Shown here: one piece after another, positions 26,072 to 34,791 of the stretch
How positions within the stretch are numbered: position 1 is the stretch's first letter
How the letters are laid out: every line of letters begins with the position of its first letter
DNA from: Pseudomonadota bacterium
GTDB taxonomy: Bacteria > Chloroflexota > Ktedonobacteria > Ktedonobacterales > JADMIN01
Length of the DNA: 51,034 nucleotides
Assembly: GCA_021324535.1 (NCBI GenBank)
Contig: JAJPIU010000264.1
Location: forward strand, 1 to 51,034
Direction of reading: 5' to 3'
The notes under the pieces: model-generated
What the model saw: the letters and a program-made list of their open reading frames with translations, nothing else
Databases searched by the model: none
Told to the model about the DNA's origin: nothing
Program-made: the position numbers and the translations under genes

Positions 26072-29000
26072 CTACACGCCTGCGAAGAGGGCGACAGGTT
26101 CCTCAGCTTGCTCCTCGGCGCTGGTGGTGACGACCGTCTCGCCGTTGCGCTTCACCAGATAGATGACGTTATCTAGCCCTTGCTCGAAGGTGTCGTCGTG
26201 GCTGATGACGATCAGTTGATCGAAGCCGCGCACCCGGCGCACCTGTTCGGCCAGCGCGCCACGCCGTTCGCCGTCCATATTCTGGGTTGGCTCATCGAAG
26301 AAGGCGATGTCGAGTCGGGAGAGGCGGCGTAGCAACGCCAGCCGCACGGCAAGCGCGGCGCTCATCTGCTCACCGCCGCTCAGTTGTGCGAAGACACGCC
26401 GATTGCCATCGCGCCGCAACACAATCTCGTAATCTTCCTCCCACGAAAGCTGCGCCGTGTTGTCACCCATCAACTCTCCAAAGATACGGTTCGCTGTCTG
26501 CGAGATCTGACGGAGCAGCGTACGCATGACATAGGGGCCAGCCTCTTTTATGATGTCGCGGAACTGTTGGAGCATCTTCTCCGTCTCATCGAGCTGTTGG
26601 CGTTCGGCGCGCGCGGCCTGAACCTCAAGGAGCAGCGCCCCTACCCGCTCGATCTCTCCCTCGATGCGCACGCATTCCTGCTGGGTATAGGTTAGCTCCT
26701 GGGCAGAACGGCCGCTCTTTTCGCGTAGTTCACTCAAAAGCTGATCGAGTTGCTGCGCCTCAGTCGCGTCGTATTGCTCCAGCGCGGCCTCATGCGCCTG
26801 TTGCGCTATGTCGCGCTCTTTGGCGGCCAGCGCCAACGCCTGTTGCGCGGCGGCCAGCGCCTTGCGCATGGTCGGCTCCTGCGCCGCCGCCTGCTCATGC
26901 TGCACATAGGTGACATGACCCTTGTGCGTCTTTTCGCGTCTGGCTTCCAGGGTGGCAATCTCGTCGTCGAGCGTGGCGAAGGGGTTAAGCGCCTCATCGA
27001 GGCGCGCCAGTTCTTCGGCGCAGGCGGCCAATGCCTTTTGTGCGCTGGCCAGCGCCTCCAGCGCCTCGGCGTGCTTGCCAGCCACCTGAGCCAGCGCCAG
27101 CGCCTCGGCGCGCGGGTCGCCAAGCGTTTTGAGCGATTGGCTAGCTTCGCGTTCCTGCTGGGGCGCCTGCGCCAGCGTTTCGATCTGCCGCTCATAGCCC
27201 GCCGCGTCGGTGGTGAGGGTGTCGAGTCGCTCGGTGGCGCGCGCCAGGCGGTCGCGCTGGGTGGCGAGCGCGCTCAACTGCTTGTCGGCCTCGGCGCTTT
27301 CGTCATAGAGCCGCTTTGCCTCGGCAAGCACACCCGCGCCAGACACAGCCGCCGCTTCGCCTTCGAGCGCATCACGTTCGGCGTTGAGGGTGTCCAGGCG
27401 CTCTGTCGCGCTGGCCTCGGCCTCCTGTGCAGCGTCAAGGTTTTGCTGATATGTATCCAACCGTCCATAATACTCACGCGCCGTGCGTGCGCCATCTAGT
27501 CGTTTTACGAGGGCGGCCAGCTCCTCACGTAGGGGAGCCAGCTTCTCATCACACTCAGCGATCAGGCGGTCGAAGTAGACGGTCAGGCTATCGGCATTGC
27601 GTTCGCGGATGTTCTTACAGGGTTCGCGTAGGAAGGGACAATTGCCGCCACCTGAGAGCGCGCGCGACTGCTCGTGATGCGCACGGGTGGTCTCCAATGC
27701 GCGCACACGCCGGTCAAGTTCGCTCTGTTGCTGTTCAAGTTCGGGCGCTTCCGCTGCCAGCGCAGCGTATCGCCGGATTTTCTCGATAGCCTCCTGAGCT
27801 TTCATCACGTTGGCCTGCGCGCTCTTCTGCGCCTTTGTCGCCATCGTGATCTCCTGCGCGATGGCTTGCAAGCGGCGCGCACGCTGAGCCTGGGCGCCCG
27901 CCGCCTGTTGGGCCGCTTCGAGCCGGGTGCTGCGCTCTTCAAGCCGATTTGCCACCGGACGCAGCGCCTCGAGCCGGGTGATGTCACGTCCGACGCTGGC
28001 GATCTCTCCCTGAGTCGCGTCAATCTCCTTCTGCGCGCGTTTCAGCGCCGCCTGCGCATTCACCAGTTGTTGCGCCTGCTCGTGGGCGTGGTCGCGGGCG
28101 CGTTCGAGATCCGATTGCTGAAGAACCAACGGATGCAATTCGGCGATGCGGGTGGCGGCGGCTTGCGCCTGCGCCAGCAGTTCGCTTGCATGCGCCGAAT
28201 CGCGCTCGGCGAGGTCGCGCTGACGCTGGCAGGCATGACGTCGGTTGCGTAGCTCGTCGCGAGCATGAGCGCGCGTGCGGCTGGCCGCCAGGTGCGTCTC
28301 GGCCTCCTGATAGGCAAGGTAGTCGGCGCGCGTGGCCGCCAGCGTTGTAACGGCGTAGCGCGCCTCGGCGTAGCGCGCCTGTGCATCGTTGGCGCGCGCC
28401 TCGGCGGCTTGAAAAGCGGCCTGCGCCAGTTGGGCGGCGGCTGCCCGTTGGGCGACGAGCGCCTCGTACTGACGAAGCTCCTCGCGGCGGCCCTCGCTCT
28501 GTGTCATTTCGCGTTGCAGTTCACTGATCTCAGCGATCAGTTCGCGTTCGCGGGCGCGCTTAGCGGTCAGTTGCTCACGCCAGGCGTCGAGTTGACCCGT
28601 TTCGCGTTCCAGGAGGTCAATGCGGTGATCCTGCGCCACCATCTGCTCTTTGAGGTATCGCCCGGTTGCGCCGAGCTTCTCGAAGGCTTTGGCGTAATCT
28701 TCCACCTGCAATAACGTGTCGAACTTCTTACGTCGGTTGGCGGGCGTCATCAGAAAGTCGGCGGTAAACGTTCCCTGCGGTACGCCAAGCGCATCGCTGA
28801 AGAGTGAATCCAGCGTAATCTCGCCCTCGATACGCAGATGACGGCGCAGGAAGGCTTCTACATCGGCGTGCTGCTCCACCACGCGCTCACCCAATTGAGG
28901 ATCATAGATATACCAGTCAGCCGAGGCGCCAATGCGGCGCACCACCTCATAGGCGCGGTCATCAAAGGCGGATTGAAAAGCAACGGTGATCTGGCCGACG

Positions 29001-29194
29001 CGCTCGCCCTCGCGCACAAGCTGAGCCTGTTGTTTATAGGGGGAATGGTCGAAGAGCGCGAAGCCAATCGCTTCGAGCAGGGTAGATTTCCCCGCGCCGT
29101 TCTGCCCGCGGATAGCTGTAGTTCCAGGCTCAAAATGGATGGTTGCTTTGCGATAGCTTTTGATGTTGCTCAGGTTAATCCGATAAATCCGCAT
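26072..29194 (-). CDS. SbcC/Rad50-like SMC ATPase
   Basis: About 1040 residues. The N-terminal ATP site reads IRGQNGAGKSTLLEAIGFAL, and the C-terminal half has the signature QLSGGEQMSAALAVRLALL and Walker B IAFFDEPTQNMDG followed by VISHDD. Long Ala/Glu/Gln-rich coiled coils flank a central hook near residue 520 (GNCPFLREPC), where two cysteines are six residues apart instead of the CxxC of classic Rad50. The start at 29194 is chosen because AAGGG sits at a better distance than for the ATG at 29203. No SbcD/Mre11 nuclease gene is adjacent. It is likely involved in handling DNA ends. Confidence 0.88.
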   Translation of the reverse strand: MRIYRINLSNIKSYRKATIHFEPGTTAIRGQNGAGKSTLLEAIGFALFDHSPYKQQAQLVREGERVGQITVAFQSAFDDRAYEVVRRIGASADWYIYDPQLGERVVEQHADVEAFLRRHLRIEGEITLDSLFSDALGVPQGTFTADFLMTPANRRKKFDTLLQVEDYAKAFEKLGATGRYLKEQMVAQDHRIDLLERETGQLDAWREQLTAKRARERELIAEISELQREMTQSEGRREELRQYEALVAQRAAAAQLAQAAFQAAEARANDAQARYAEARYAVTTLAATRADYLAYQEAETHLAASRTRAHARDELRNRRHACQRQRDLAERDSAHASELLAQAQAAATRIAELHPLVLQQSDLERARDHAHEQAQQLVNAQAALKRAQKEIDATQGEIASVGRDITRLEALRPVANRLEERSTRLEAAQQAAGAQAQRARRLQAIAQEITMATKAQKSAQANVMKAQEAIEKIRRYAALAAEAPELEQQQSELDRRVRALETTRAHHEQSRALSGGGNCPFLREPCKNIRERNADSLTVYFDRLIAECDEKLAPLREELAALVKRLDGARTAREYYGRLDTYQQNLDAAQEAEASATERLDTLNAERDALEGEAAAVSGAGVLAEAKRLYDESAEADKQLSALATQRDRLARATERLDTLTTDAAGYERQIETLAQAPQQEREASQSLKTLGDPRAEALALAQVAGKHAEALEALASAQKALAACAEELARLDEALNPFATLDDEIATLEARREKTHKGHVTYVQHEQAAAQEPTMRKALAAAQQALALAAKERDIAQQAHEAALEQYDATEAQQLDQLLSELREKSGRSAQELTYTQQECVRIEGEIERVGALLLEVQAARAERQQLDETEKMLQQFRDIIKEAGPYVMRTLLRQISQTANRIFGELMGDNTAQLSWEEDYEIVLRRDGNRRVFAQLSGGEQMSAALAVRLALLRRLSRLDIAFFDEPTQNMDGERRGALAEQVRRVRGFDQLIVISHDDTFEQGLDNVIYLVKRNGETVVTTSAEEQAEEPVALFAGV

Positions 29195-29437
29195 GCGCGC
29201 CATACCCTTCGGGACTAGCGAGATCAGATGACGAGTCTGATGAAATTTCTTTGGGGTCTATACTCTTCGATCTATCAGACGCGGGCAAAAGCGGAAATGG
29301 GTAGCCTTTTCCGTCCATCAGGAACTTTTGGCGGTTTCACGTGAGGATGCGTAACATTCCATACGTAAAATTGTGTAGACAGGTAGACCAAATAGACCAA
29401 ATAGATGGGACAAGGGAGTGGAATAGGGAGGGTTGTC
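29195..29437. other. Divergent spacer of about 240 bases
   Basis: Start regions for the ATPase (minus) and the membrane protein (plus). A short tandem AGACCAAAT pair lies near 29386-29404. No gene seen. Confidence 0.4.
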
Positions 29438-30643
29438 ATGCGGTTACGCATGGTTCATTTAGGCAAGTATGCGGATTCGGCGTTTCTCTGTGCGCTTATC
29501 GTCGCCGTCGCGTATGGCGTGTTTATTCTCGCGCGGCTAGCCATCGTAGGCAATCCATCGGCGTTCATCCTGGCGGGCGCGCGGTACGTCAACATAGCGG
29601 CGGCGCCCAGGGGGCTTGCAGTGGAGCATGGGGCGGGCTACGACGGACAATTTTTCTATCGGCTCGCGCTCAATCCTTTTGACACGCGCCAGACGGCCTA
29701 TGGCGTCAGGCTGGATCGCCCATCATATCGAGAACAACGTATTTTGTATCCGCTGGTGGTCTGGCTGTTCTCCTTTGGGCAGGCGCCGCTGGTTCCCGTT
29801 ATGATGATTCTCGTCAACTATCTGGCCCTGATCGCGCTAGGCTATGTTTTCGCACGCTATGTGCGTCTGCTGGGCCGCCACGCGCTGTGGGGTCTGGTGG
29901 CGCCGTTCTATCCCGGCTTTGTGTTGAGTGTCGCGCGCGACCTCGCCGAGCCGCTTGCCGGATTACTGCTGGTCGCCAGCCTCTACTTCGTCCATCGGAA
30001 ACGCTTCACGGCGGCGACCATCGCGCTGACACTGGCGATCCTCACACGCGAGACCATTGTGCTGGTAGCAGGCGCCGCCCTACTTCTCTGGCTCATTGGC
30101 CTGATCTATCAGAGGTATCGGCAGCGCCATCCCGGTGAGACGCCTCTTGCGTGGCTCGATGCGTTCGCCATGCCGTGGTTTTTCAGCGTCATACCTCTGG
30201 CGGTGTTCGTCGTTTGGCAGGGCATCCTCTTGCTCATCTGGAAGGAAACGGCGTTCGCCAGTGGCTCCGGCAATCTTGGCGTGCCATTTGGAGGTTTCGC
30301 TCAACTGTTTGGGCAGGCGGTCTTGCTGAAAAACCGCTTCGAACGCCTGCACTACGTCGAGCAGTTGTTTATTCTGATCTATGTCTTCTTTGTTGGCGTT
30401 AGCCTGCGTATCACTCAGGCGCCCATTTTTCAGCGCATCGCCTGGTGCGGATTCATTGCGCTGAGCTTCTGCCTGACACCCCTCGTCTGGGTAGACGACT
30501 GGGCGTTCCTGCGGGCGCTCTCCGACTCGTTTATGCTTGGCGCGCCAATACTGTTGGCAGGCCGATTGCGTTATGCCGCGCCGGTCTTCCTGTTCTTTGG
30601 CATGCTCTGGGGGTTCCTGGCGCTCACCCGTCTCTTTGGATAG
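29438..30643 (+). CDS. Polytopic membrane protein, GT-C glycosyltransferase-like
   Basis: 401 residues with about ten hydrophobic helices. After the first helix an outside loop carries GAGYDGQFFYRLALNPFD and later RPSYREQRILYPL, a pattern recurrent in bacterial GT-C-like membrane proteins that use lipid-linked sugars and have an acidic residue in the first loop. The ATG at 29438 is chosen for its GGGAGG six bases upstream. The protein at 35636-37186 shares the GYDGQ motif. Substrate unknown; the enzyme class is inference from topology and motif. Confidence 0.7.
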   Translation: MRLRMVHLGKYADSAFLCALIVAVAYGVFILARLAIVGNPSAFILAGARYVNIAAAPRGLAVEHGAGYDGQFFYRLALNPFDTRQTAYGVRLDRPSYREQRILYPLVVWLFSFGQAPLVPVMMILVNYLALIALGYVFARYVRLLGRHALWGLVAPFYPGFVLSVARDLAEPLAGLLLVASLYFVHRKRFTAATIALTLAILTRETIVLVAGAALLLWLIGLIYQRYRQRHPGETPLAWLDAFAMPWFFSVIPLAVFVVWQGILLLIWKETAFASGSGNLGVPFGGFAQLFGQAVLLKNRFERLHYVEQLFILIYVFFVGVSLRITQAPIFQRIAWCGFIALSFCLTPLVWVDDWAFLRALSDSFMLGAPILLAGRLRYAAPVFLFFGMLWGFLALTRLFG

Positions 30644-30662
30644 CGAACGGCGCCTACCCCCA

Positions 30663-30688
30663 CCCCCTTCCCATCTATGGGAAGGGGG
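30663..30688. terminator. Perfect hairpin between convergent genes
   Basis: Arms CCCCCTTCCCAT / ATGGGAAGGGGG around a 2-base centre. Member of the dispersed hairpin family; placed between two converging genes, so it is a likely two-way terminator. Confidence 0.65.
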
Positions 30689-30705
30689 ATCGGATTCGTC
30701 GCGCT

Positions 30706-32694
30706 CTACTGACCATTGGGGGTGAAGGCATAGAGATTGCCCGCGCCGTCGGCGATGTACATCACCCCATGCGAGACAATCGGCGACGACCAGACCGGCG
30801 CACCAGTGTTATAGCTCCACAGCAATGCGCCTGTGGTGGGGTCGAGCGCATAGAGATAGTGGTCTTCGCTGCCGACATAGACGACACCGTTGGCGAAGAT
30901 TGGCGATGAGGTGACAAGCGACTTCGCCGCGAAATACCATTGGAGCGCGCCGCTCGACAGCGAGACCGCATGCACACGCGAGTCGCCGCTGCCAAAGTAG
31001 AGCAGTCCGTTATACATCGCGGAACTTGAATAAATGCCATTATCACCGCGCTGGCCGGTGTCGTACTGCCAGATGATGTTTCCGTTACTGGCGTTCAGGC
31101 AGTAGAAGATGCCATTTTTCACGCCGACAAACAACTCGCCATTGTAGTACGTCGGGGCCGTTGGCACATCGTCATCACCGGTGAGGTCAGGGAAGTGGAG
31201 GCTCCACTTGATGGCGCCCGTCGCTGCATCGAGATCGAGCAGATAGCCAGAACAGCCATCGCCTGGTGTTGCGCTGTTCTCGTAGCAGGGGTTGCCGGTC
31301 GGCTGGAAAATATCAGTTCCGCCGGGGCCAAGCGTGGCGGGCGCCCAGATGCCATAGGGTGTCGCGAAGCTCCACAGGGGAGCGCCAGTCAACGCATCGT
31401 AGGCGCTTTCGCCGCCGTTGACTCCTTCTTTCCCGGCTGACGAAAACACCGCGTAGCCATTCGCCACCAACGGGGGTACCCATTCACCACCGTTGGGCAG
31501 GTAGTTATCCCAGACGAGTTGTCCGGTGGCGACGGTGATGGCAAAGGCATAGTTGCCAATGCGGCTCTCGCCGGGGATGTTGACCGAGCCAAAATAGGCA
31601 ATGCCGCCGACAATGGTGGGCGTGCCATAGACCGGCCCAGGCGCATAGAACACCCAGCGTAGGCCGCCGTTGCTGGCGTAGTACGAGCTGACTGTGCCGC
31701 CAACCGAGCCGATCAACACGATACCGTTATCCACTACGGGCGAGGCGATGACACGGGCGCCGGTGGGCAGGGGAACTTTCCATTTGGGAGCCAGCGTATT
31801 GACATTGGCCGGACTGATCGTCGTCTCGTAGGGGTTCATGCGGGTATTTTGCTGGTCAAAGCCAAAGTTCGTCCAGTCGCCAACGCGCGCCAGTTCGCCA
31901 GGGTTGAGTGTTCCAACGGTAAAGAGGTTCTTGGCGATCAGGCCAGTCGTCTGGCCGATGGCGGCGACGGTATAGGTTCCCGCTGTCGTTCCAGCAGGGA
32001 TGGTATACGTGCGGTTATAGAAAAAGCCCTCGTGGTCGGTTGACGCCTGGAAGATCAACGTTCCTGTACCGGAACCGGTATAGTTCCAATAGACTTTGAT
32101 CGCCTCAGCCGCGCCGAAGCCCCAGCCGGTGAAGCGCATGGTCGTCCCCGGCTGGCCGATGTAGGTTCCCATATCAATCTCAGGGACAACCGTATAGCTG
32201 GCCTTGCGCACGACGCCGCTGGTTTCGCCTACCGCTGCGACGGTATACGTTCCCGCCGCATACTCAGGTACCCAGAAGCTCGTATGGATGGTTCCTGTGC
32301 TATCTGCGGTGGCGATGGGGTTGAACTCGTAAAAGCTGTTTTGCGGGATGACCGCCCCCGTTCCACCGTAGTTCCAGATGGGCTGCACAAGCTCATTGGG
32401 AGTATAGCCCGTCGCGGCGAGATAGACCACATTCCCCGGCGACCCCTGATTGGAACTCATTCCCAGCGTGCCGTCCACCGGGACGGCTGGCTGGGGAATC
32501 AGCCCACCAGCGTTACGAAAGACATTGGGCGCACGCTTCACCAGGGTGGCAACGCGCGGGTGAACAAAAGGGCCGCCAGCCGCCAGCGAGAAGTACGCAA
32601 AAGCGCCCAGCGAGACGCCAACCAGCGCCACCAGGATGATGGCGCCCACGAGAGGGCGAGGAATACGCCGGATAGCAAAGAGTCGCCGCCGCAT
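30706..32694 (-). CDS. Exported or anchored PQQ-type beta-propeller protein
   Basis: 662 residues from the ATG at 32694. A basic start (MRRRLFAIRR) and one hydrophobic helix (about residues 17-40) give an export signal or anchor. Two Ig-like repeats follow (each with AGTYTVAA..GETSG/GQTTG), then a PQQ-like eight-blade propeller with repeated units such as ALDPTTGALLWSYNTGAPVW, YCLNASNGNIIWQYDTG and AVSLSSGALQWYFAA. Propellers of this type act as scaffolds (BamB-like) or bind ligands; quinone-enzyme residues are not evident. It lies alone on the minus strand. Confidence 0.8.
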   Translation of the reverse strand: MRRRLFAIRRIPRPLVGAIILVALVGVSLGAFAYFSLAAGGPFVHPRVATLVKRAPNVFRNAGGLIPQPAVPVDGTLGMSSNQGSPGNVVYLAATGYTPNELVQPIWNYGGTGAVIPQNSFYEFNPIATADSTGTIHTSFWVPEYAAGTYTVAAVGETSGVVRKASYTVVPEIDMGTYIGQPGTTMRFTGWGFGAAEAIKVYWNYTGSGTGTLIFQASTDHEGFFYNRTYTIPAGTTAGTYTVAAIGQTTGLIAKNLFTVGTLNPGELARVGDWTNFGFDQQNTRMNPYETTISPANVNTLAPKWKVPLPTGARVIASPVVDNGIVLIGSVGGTVSSYYASNGGLRWVFYAPGPVYGTPTIVGGIAYFGSVNIPGESRIGNYAFAITVATGQLVWDNYLPNGGEWVPPLVANGYAVFSSAGKEGVNGGESAYDALTGAPLWSFATPYGIWAPATLGPGGTDIFQPTGNPCYENSATPGDGCSGYLLDLDAATGAIKWSLHFPDLTGDDDVPTAPTYYNGELFVGVKNGIFYCLNASNGNIIWQYDTGQRGDNGIYSSSAMYNGLLYFGSGDSRVHAVSLSSGALQWYFAAKSLVTSSPIFANGVVYVGSEDHYLYALDPTTGALLWSYNTGAPVWSSPIVSHGVMYIADGAGNLYAFTPNGQ

Positions 32695-32728
32695 CTTTTG
32701 TTTTCCGTCCCCTTTCAACACACACTGG

Positions 32729-32765
32729 CGATCCACGAACGATCCACGAACGATCCACGAACGAC
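32729..32765. repeat. Tandem 11-base repeat upstream of the propeller gene
   Basis: CGATCCACGAA occurs three times in a row with a partial fourth, 35-70 bases before the propeller gene start on the minus strand. It could be a row of regulator sites or simple slippage. Confidence 0.7.
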
Positions 32766-32926
32766 CATCGCGCCAACAGATTGCTCTGTTGGAGCAAGAA
32801 CGAACACCAAACGAACACAACCAGCCTAGCATATGCGCCTGGATCGGTCAATCAGAAAAATGGCACAGGGGACCAATGTCTGCTTGGGTTCTGATGCGTG
32901 AGCGTTGGCGTGAGAGGTGAAGCGAG

Positions 32927-32936
32927 AGGAGGTGAT
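32927..32936 (+). promoter_or_regulatory. Orphan full-strength ribosome-binding sequence in the rsmI leader
   Basis: AGGAGGTGAT is a perfect complement to the usual 3' end of 16S rRNA, yet no ATG, GTG or TTG follows at a useful distance. The real site for rsmI, AAGGAG at 32960-32965, lies further on. It may be a standby ribosome site or part of a regulatory leader. Confidence 0.45.
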
Positions 32937-32972
32937 AAGATACAAGTACGGTTCCTTCCAAGGAGATGACGC

Positions 32973-33683
32973 ATGCTCTATATCATCGCAACACCAATCG
33001 GCAATCTGGGCGATATGAGCGTTCGCGCGCTCGACACATTGCGCGCTGTTGATGTGATCGCCAGTGAGGATACGCGGAAGACAGGTATCCTTCTGGCGCA
33101 CTTCGGCATTGCAAAGCGTCAGCTTTCTTTCCATGAACATAATGAGGAGCGAGCAGGCCAACGAATCATGGAGTTGCTTGCAGAGGGCAAGTCGGTTGCG
33201 TTGGTGACAGACGCAGGGACGCCAGGCATCTCAGATCCCGGATTTACTTTGGTTCGCCAGTGCATTCAAGAGGGCATAGACATGACGATGATACCGGGGC
33301 CAACAGCGTTGATCATGGCAGTCGTTTTGTCGGGATTGCCCGTCCACTCATTTACCTTTCGTGGGTTTCCCCCACGCAAACCTGGCAAGCGCCGCACGTT
33401 TCTGGAAGTAGACAAGGAATCGGTACATACGCTCATCTTCTATGAGAGTCCGTACAGGATTCAGGCGTTGCTCCGCGATGCCATCGAAGTGTATGGAGAC
33501 CGTCTGTGCGCGCTGGCAAATGATCTGACAAAGGTCTTTGAACTCGTCCAGCGGGGCAAACTCTCCGAGGTGTTAGCTTCTTGCACGCAACCGAGGGGAG
33601 AATACGTCCTCGTGATTGCAGGCGCAGAGCAGAGTCCACGTAGGAGCAGTCAAAACGCTGCTGTGGGGGATGATGATGAATAA
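32973..33683 (+). CDS. rsmI: RsmI-like 16S rRNA (cytidine-1402-2'-O)-methyltransferase, short form
   Basis: 236-residue tetrapyrrole-methylase-fold enzyme. RsmI methylates the ribose of C1402 in helix 44 of 16S rRNA. Family signatures are in order: [73 protein letters not shown] and [10 protein letters not shown]. The usual protein has about 280 residues; here the C-terminal helical domain is missing and the chain ends soon after [11 protein letters not shown] with an acidic tail. AAGGAG lies seven bases before the ATG. Its stop overlaps the start of the Tgt-like gene. By eye this cassette is lower in GC than its neighbours, hinting at transfer. Confidence 0.9.
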   Translation: MLYIIATPIGNLGDMSVRALDTLRAVDVIASEDTRKTGILLAHFGIAKRQLSFHEHNEERAGQRIMELLAEGKSVALVTDAGTPGISDPGFTLVRQCIQEGIDMTMIPGPTALIMAVVLSGLPVHSFTFRGFPPRKPGKRRTFLEVDKESVHTLIFYESPYRIQALLRDAIEVYGDRLCALANDLTKVFELVQRGKLSEVLASCTQPRGEYVLVIAGAEQSPRRSSQNAAVGDDDE

Positions 33684-34791
33684 GACGCCCGCCGCCATCG
33701 CGCTTCCATACGGGCAGTTGAACTTTCCGGCGTTTCTGCCGGACGCCACGTATGGATTCGTTCGATCAGTGGACTCGGCGGATTTGGAGAGATGTCATGT
33801 CCCTGCGCTGGTCATGAATACCTTCCACCTGATGCAGCGGCCCGGTTCTTCGGTGGTACGCGCTCTTGGCGGTCTGCACCGCATGGCCGCGTGGCCCAAG
33901 CCAATTGTGACCGACTCTGGTGGGTTCCAAGCCTATTCGCTCATTCGACAAAATACGAAGTATGGGAGCATGTCGGAGAATGGTATTGTCTTGCATCCAG
34001 AAGGCTCCGGGAAGAAAGTCATCCTCTCACCGGAGAAGGCCATGCAGTTACAGTTGCGTTTCGACACCGACATAGCGATCTGTCTGGACGAGTGTACCCA
34101 TGTGGACGCTCCCTATGCTGAGCAGGAACTCGCCGTGCAACGAACGATCAAGTGGGCCAGACGGTGCAAAGACGAGTTCGAGCGCATCATTAGTCAACGA
34201 AAGGACGCCAGTCGGCCACGTCCCCTCCTGTTTGGAGTGATCCAGGGCGGTGGTTTTCAGGAACTACGCAAGCGTTGCGCCGATGCGCTGCTGGAGATCG
34301 GGTTTGATGGGTTTGGTTACGGAGGGTGGCCGCTGGACAGCCAGAACAACCTCCTCAGTGACCTGCTTGCCTACACACGAGAGATCATTCCGCAGCAGTT
34401 CCCGATGCACGCACTGGGAGTTGGGCATCCTCATAACATTCTCGAATGTATCTGGCTCGGTTACCAAATGTTTGACAGCGCGATGCCTACCAGGGACGCC
34501 CGGCATGGTAGGCTCTATGCGCTCACATCCCCTTTGACGGAACTCCACCCCGGACAACAGGATGACTGGTTCTCGTTCGTCTACATCAACGACGCCAAAC
34601 ATATCAGGTCTGACAAACCAATCTCGCCCAGATGTAGTTGCCCCTGTTGCGCGCGCTTCTCCCTGGGATACCTACATCATTTGTTCAAAATGGGGGACAG
34701 CCTCTTTGCGCGGTTGGCGACGATACACAACCTCGAATTCATGTCACACCTGACGCAGATCGCAGGAGCGTCCTATGGAGCCGCGCAGTGA
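33676..34791 (+). CDS. Divergent tRNA-guanine transglycosylase (Tgt family)
   Basis: 371 residues, TIM-barrel Tgt fold. Catalytic parts are kept: Asp80 in [10 protein letters not shown], the base-recognising Asp138 in LDECTHVD, the nucleophile Asp267 in [15 protein letters not shown], and a zinc site of Cys320, Cys322, Cys325 and His351 (CSCPCC, then TIHNLEF). The substrate loop that reads GGLAVGE in ordinary bacterial Tgt is GGWPLD here (residues 216-221), and the N-terminus is about 15 residues shorter. It should exchange guanine for a 7-deazaguanine, but the altered pocket leaves the base and the RNA target open. Three ATGs (33670, 33673, 33676) lie in the overlap with rsmI; the last has the best ribosome-site distance. 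Confidence 0.85.
   Translation: MNKTPAAIALPYGQLNFPAFLPDATYGFVRSVDSADLERCHVPALVMNTFHLMQRPGSSVVRALGGLHRMAAWPKPIVTDSGGFQAYSLIRQNTKYGSMSENGIVLHPEGSGKKVILSPEKAMQLQLRFDTDIAICLDECTHVDAPYAEQELAVQRTIKWARRCKDEFERIISQRKDASRPRPLLFGVIQGGGFQELRKRCADALLEIGFDGFGYGGWPLDSQNNLLSDLLAYTREIIPQQFPMHALGVGHPHNILECIWLGYQMFDSAMPTRDARHGRLYALTSPLTELHPGQQDDWFSFVYINDAKHIRSDKPISPRCSCPCCARFSLGYLHHLFKMGDSLFARLATIHNLEFMSHLTQIAGASYGAAQ

Noticed and set aside
32729-32765. Tandem 11-base repeat as a CRISPR array
   Set aside because: The units are 11 bases long, directly adjacent and without spacers.
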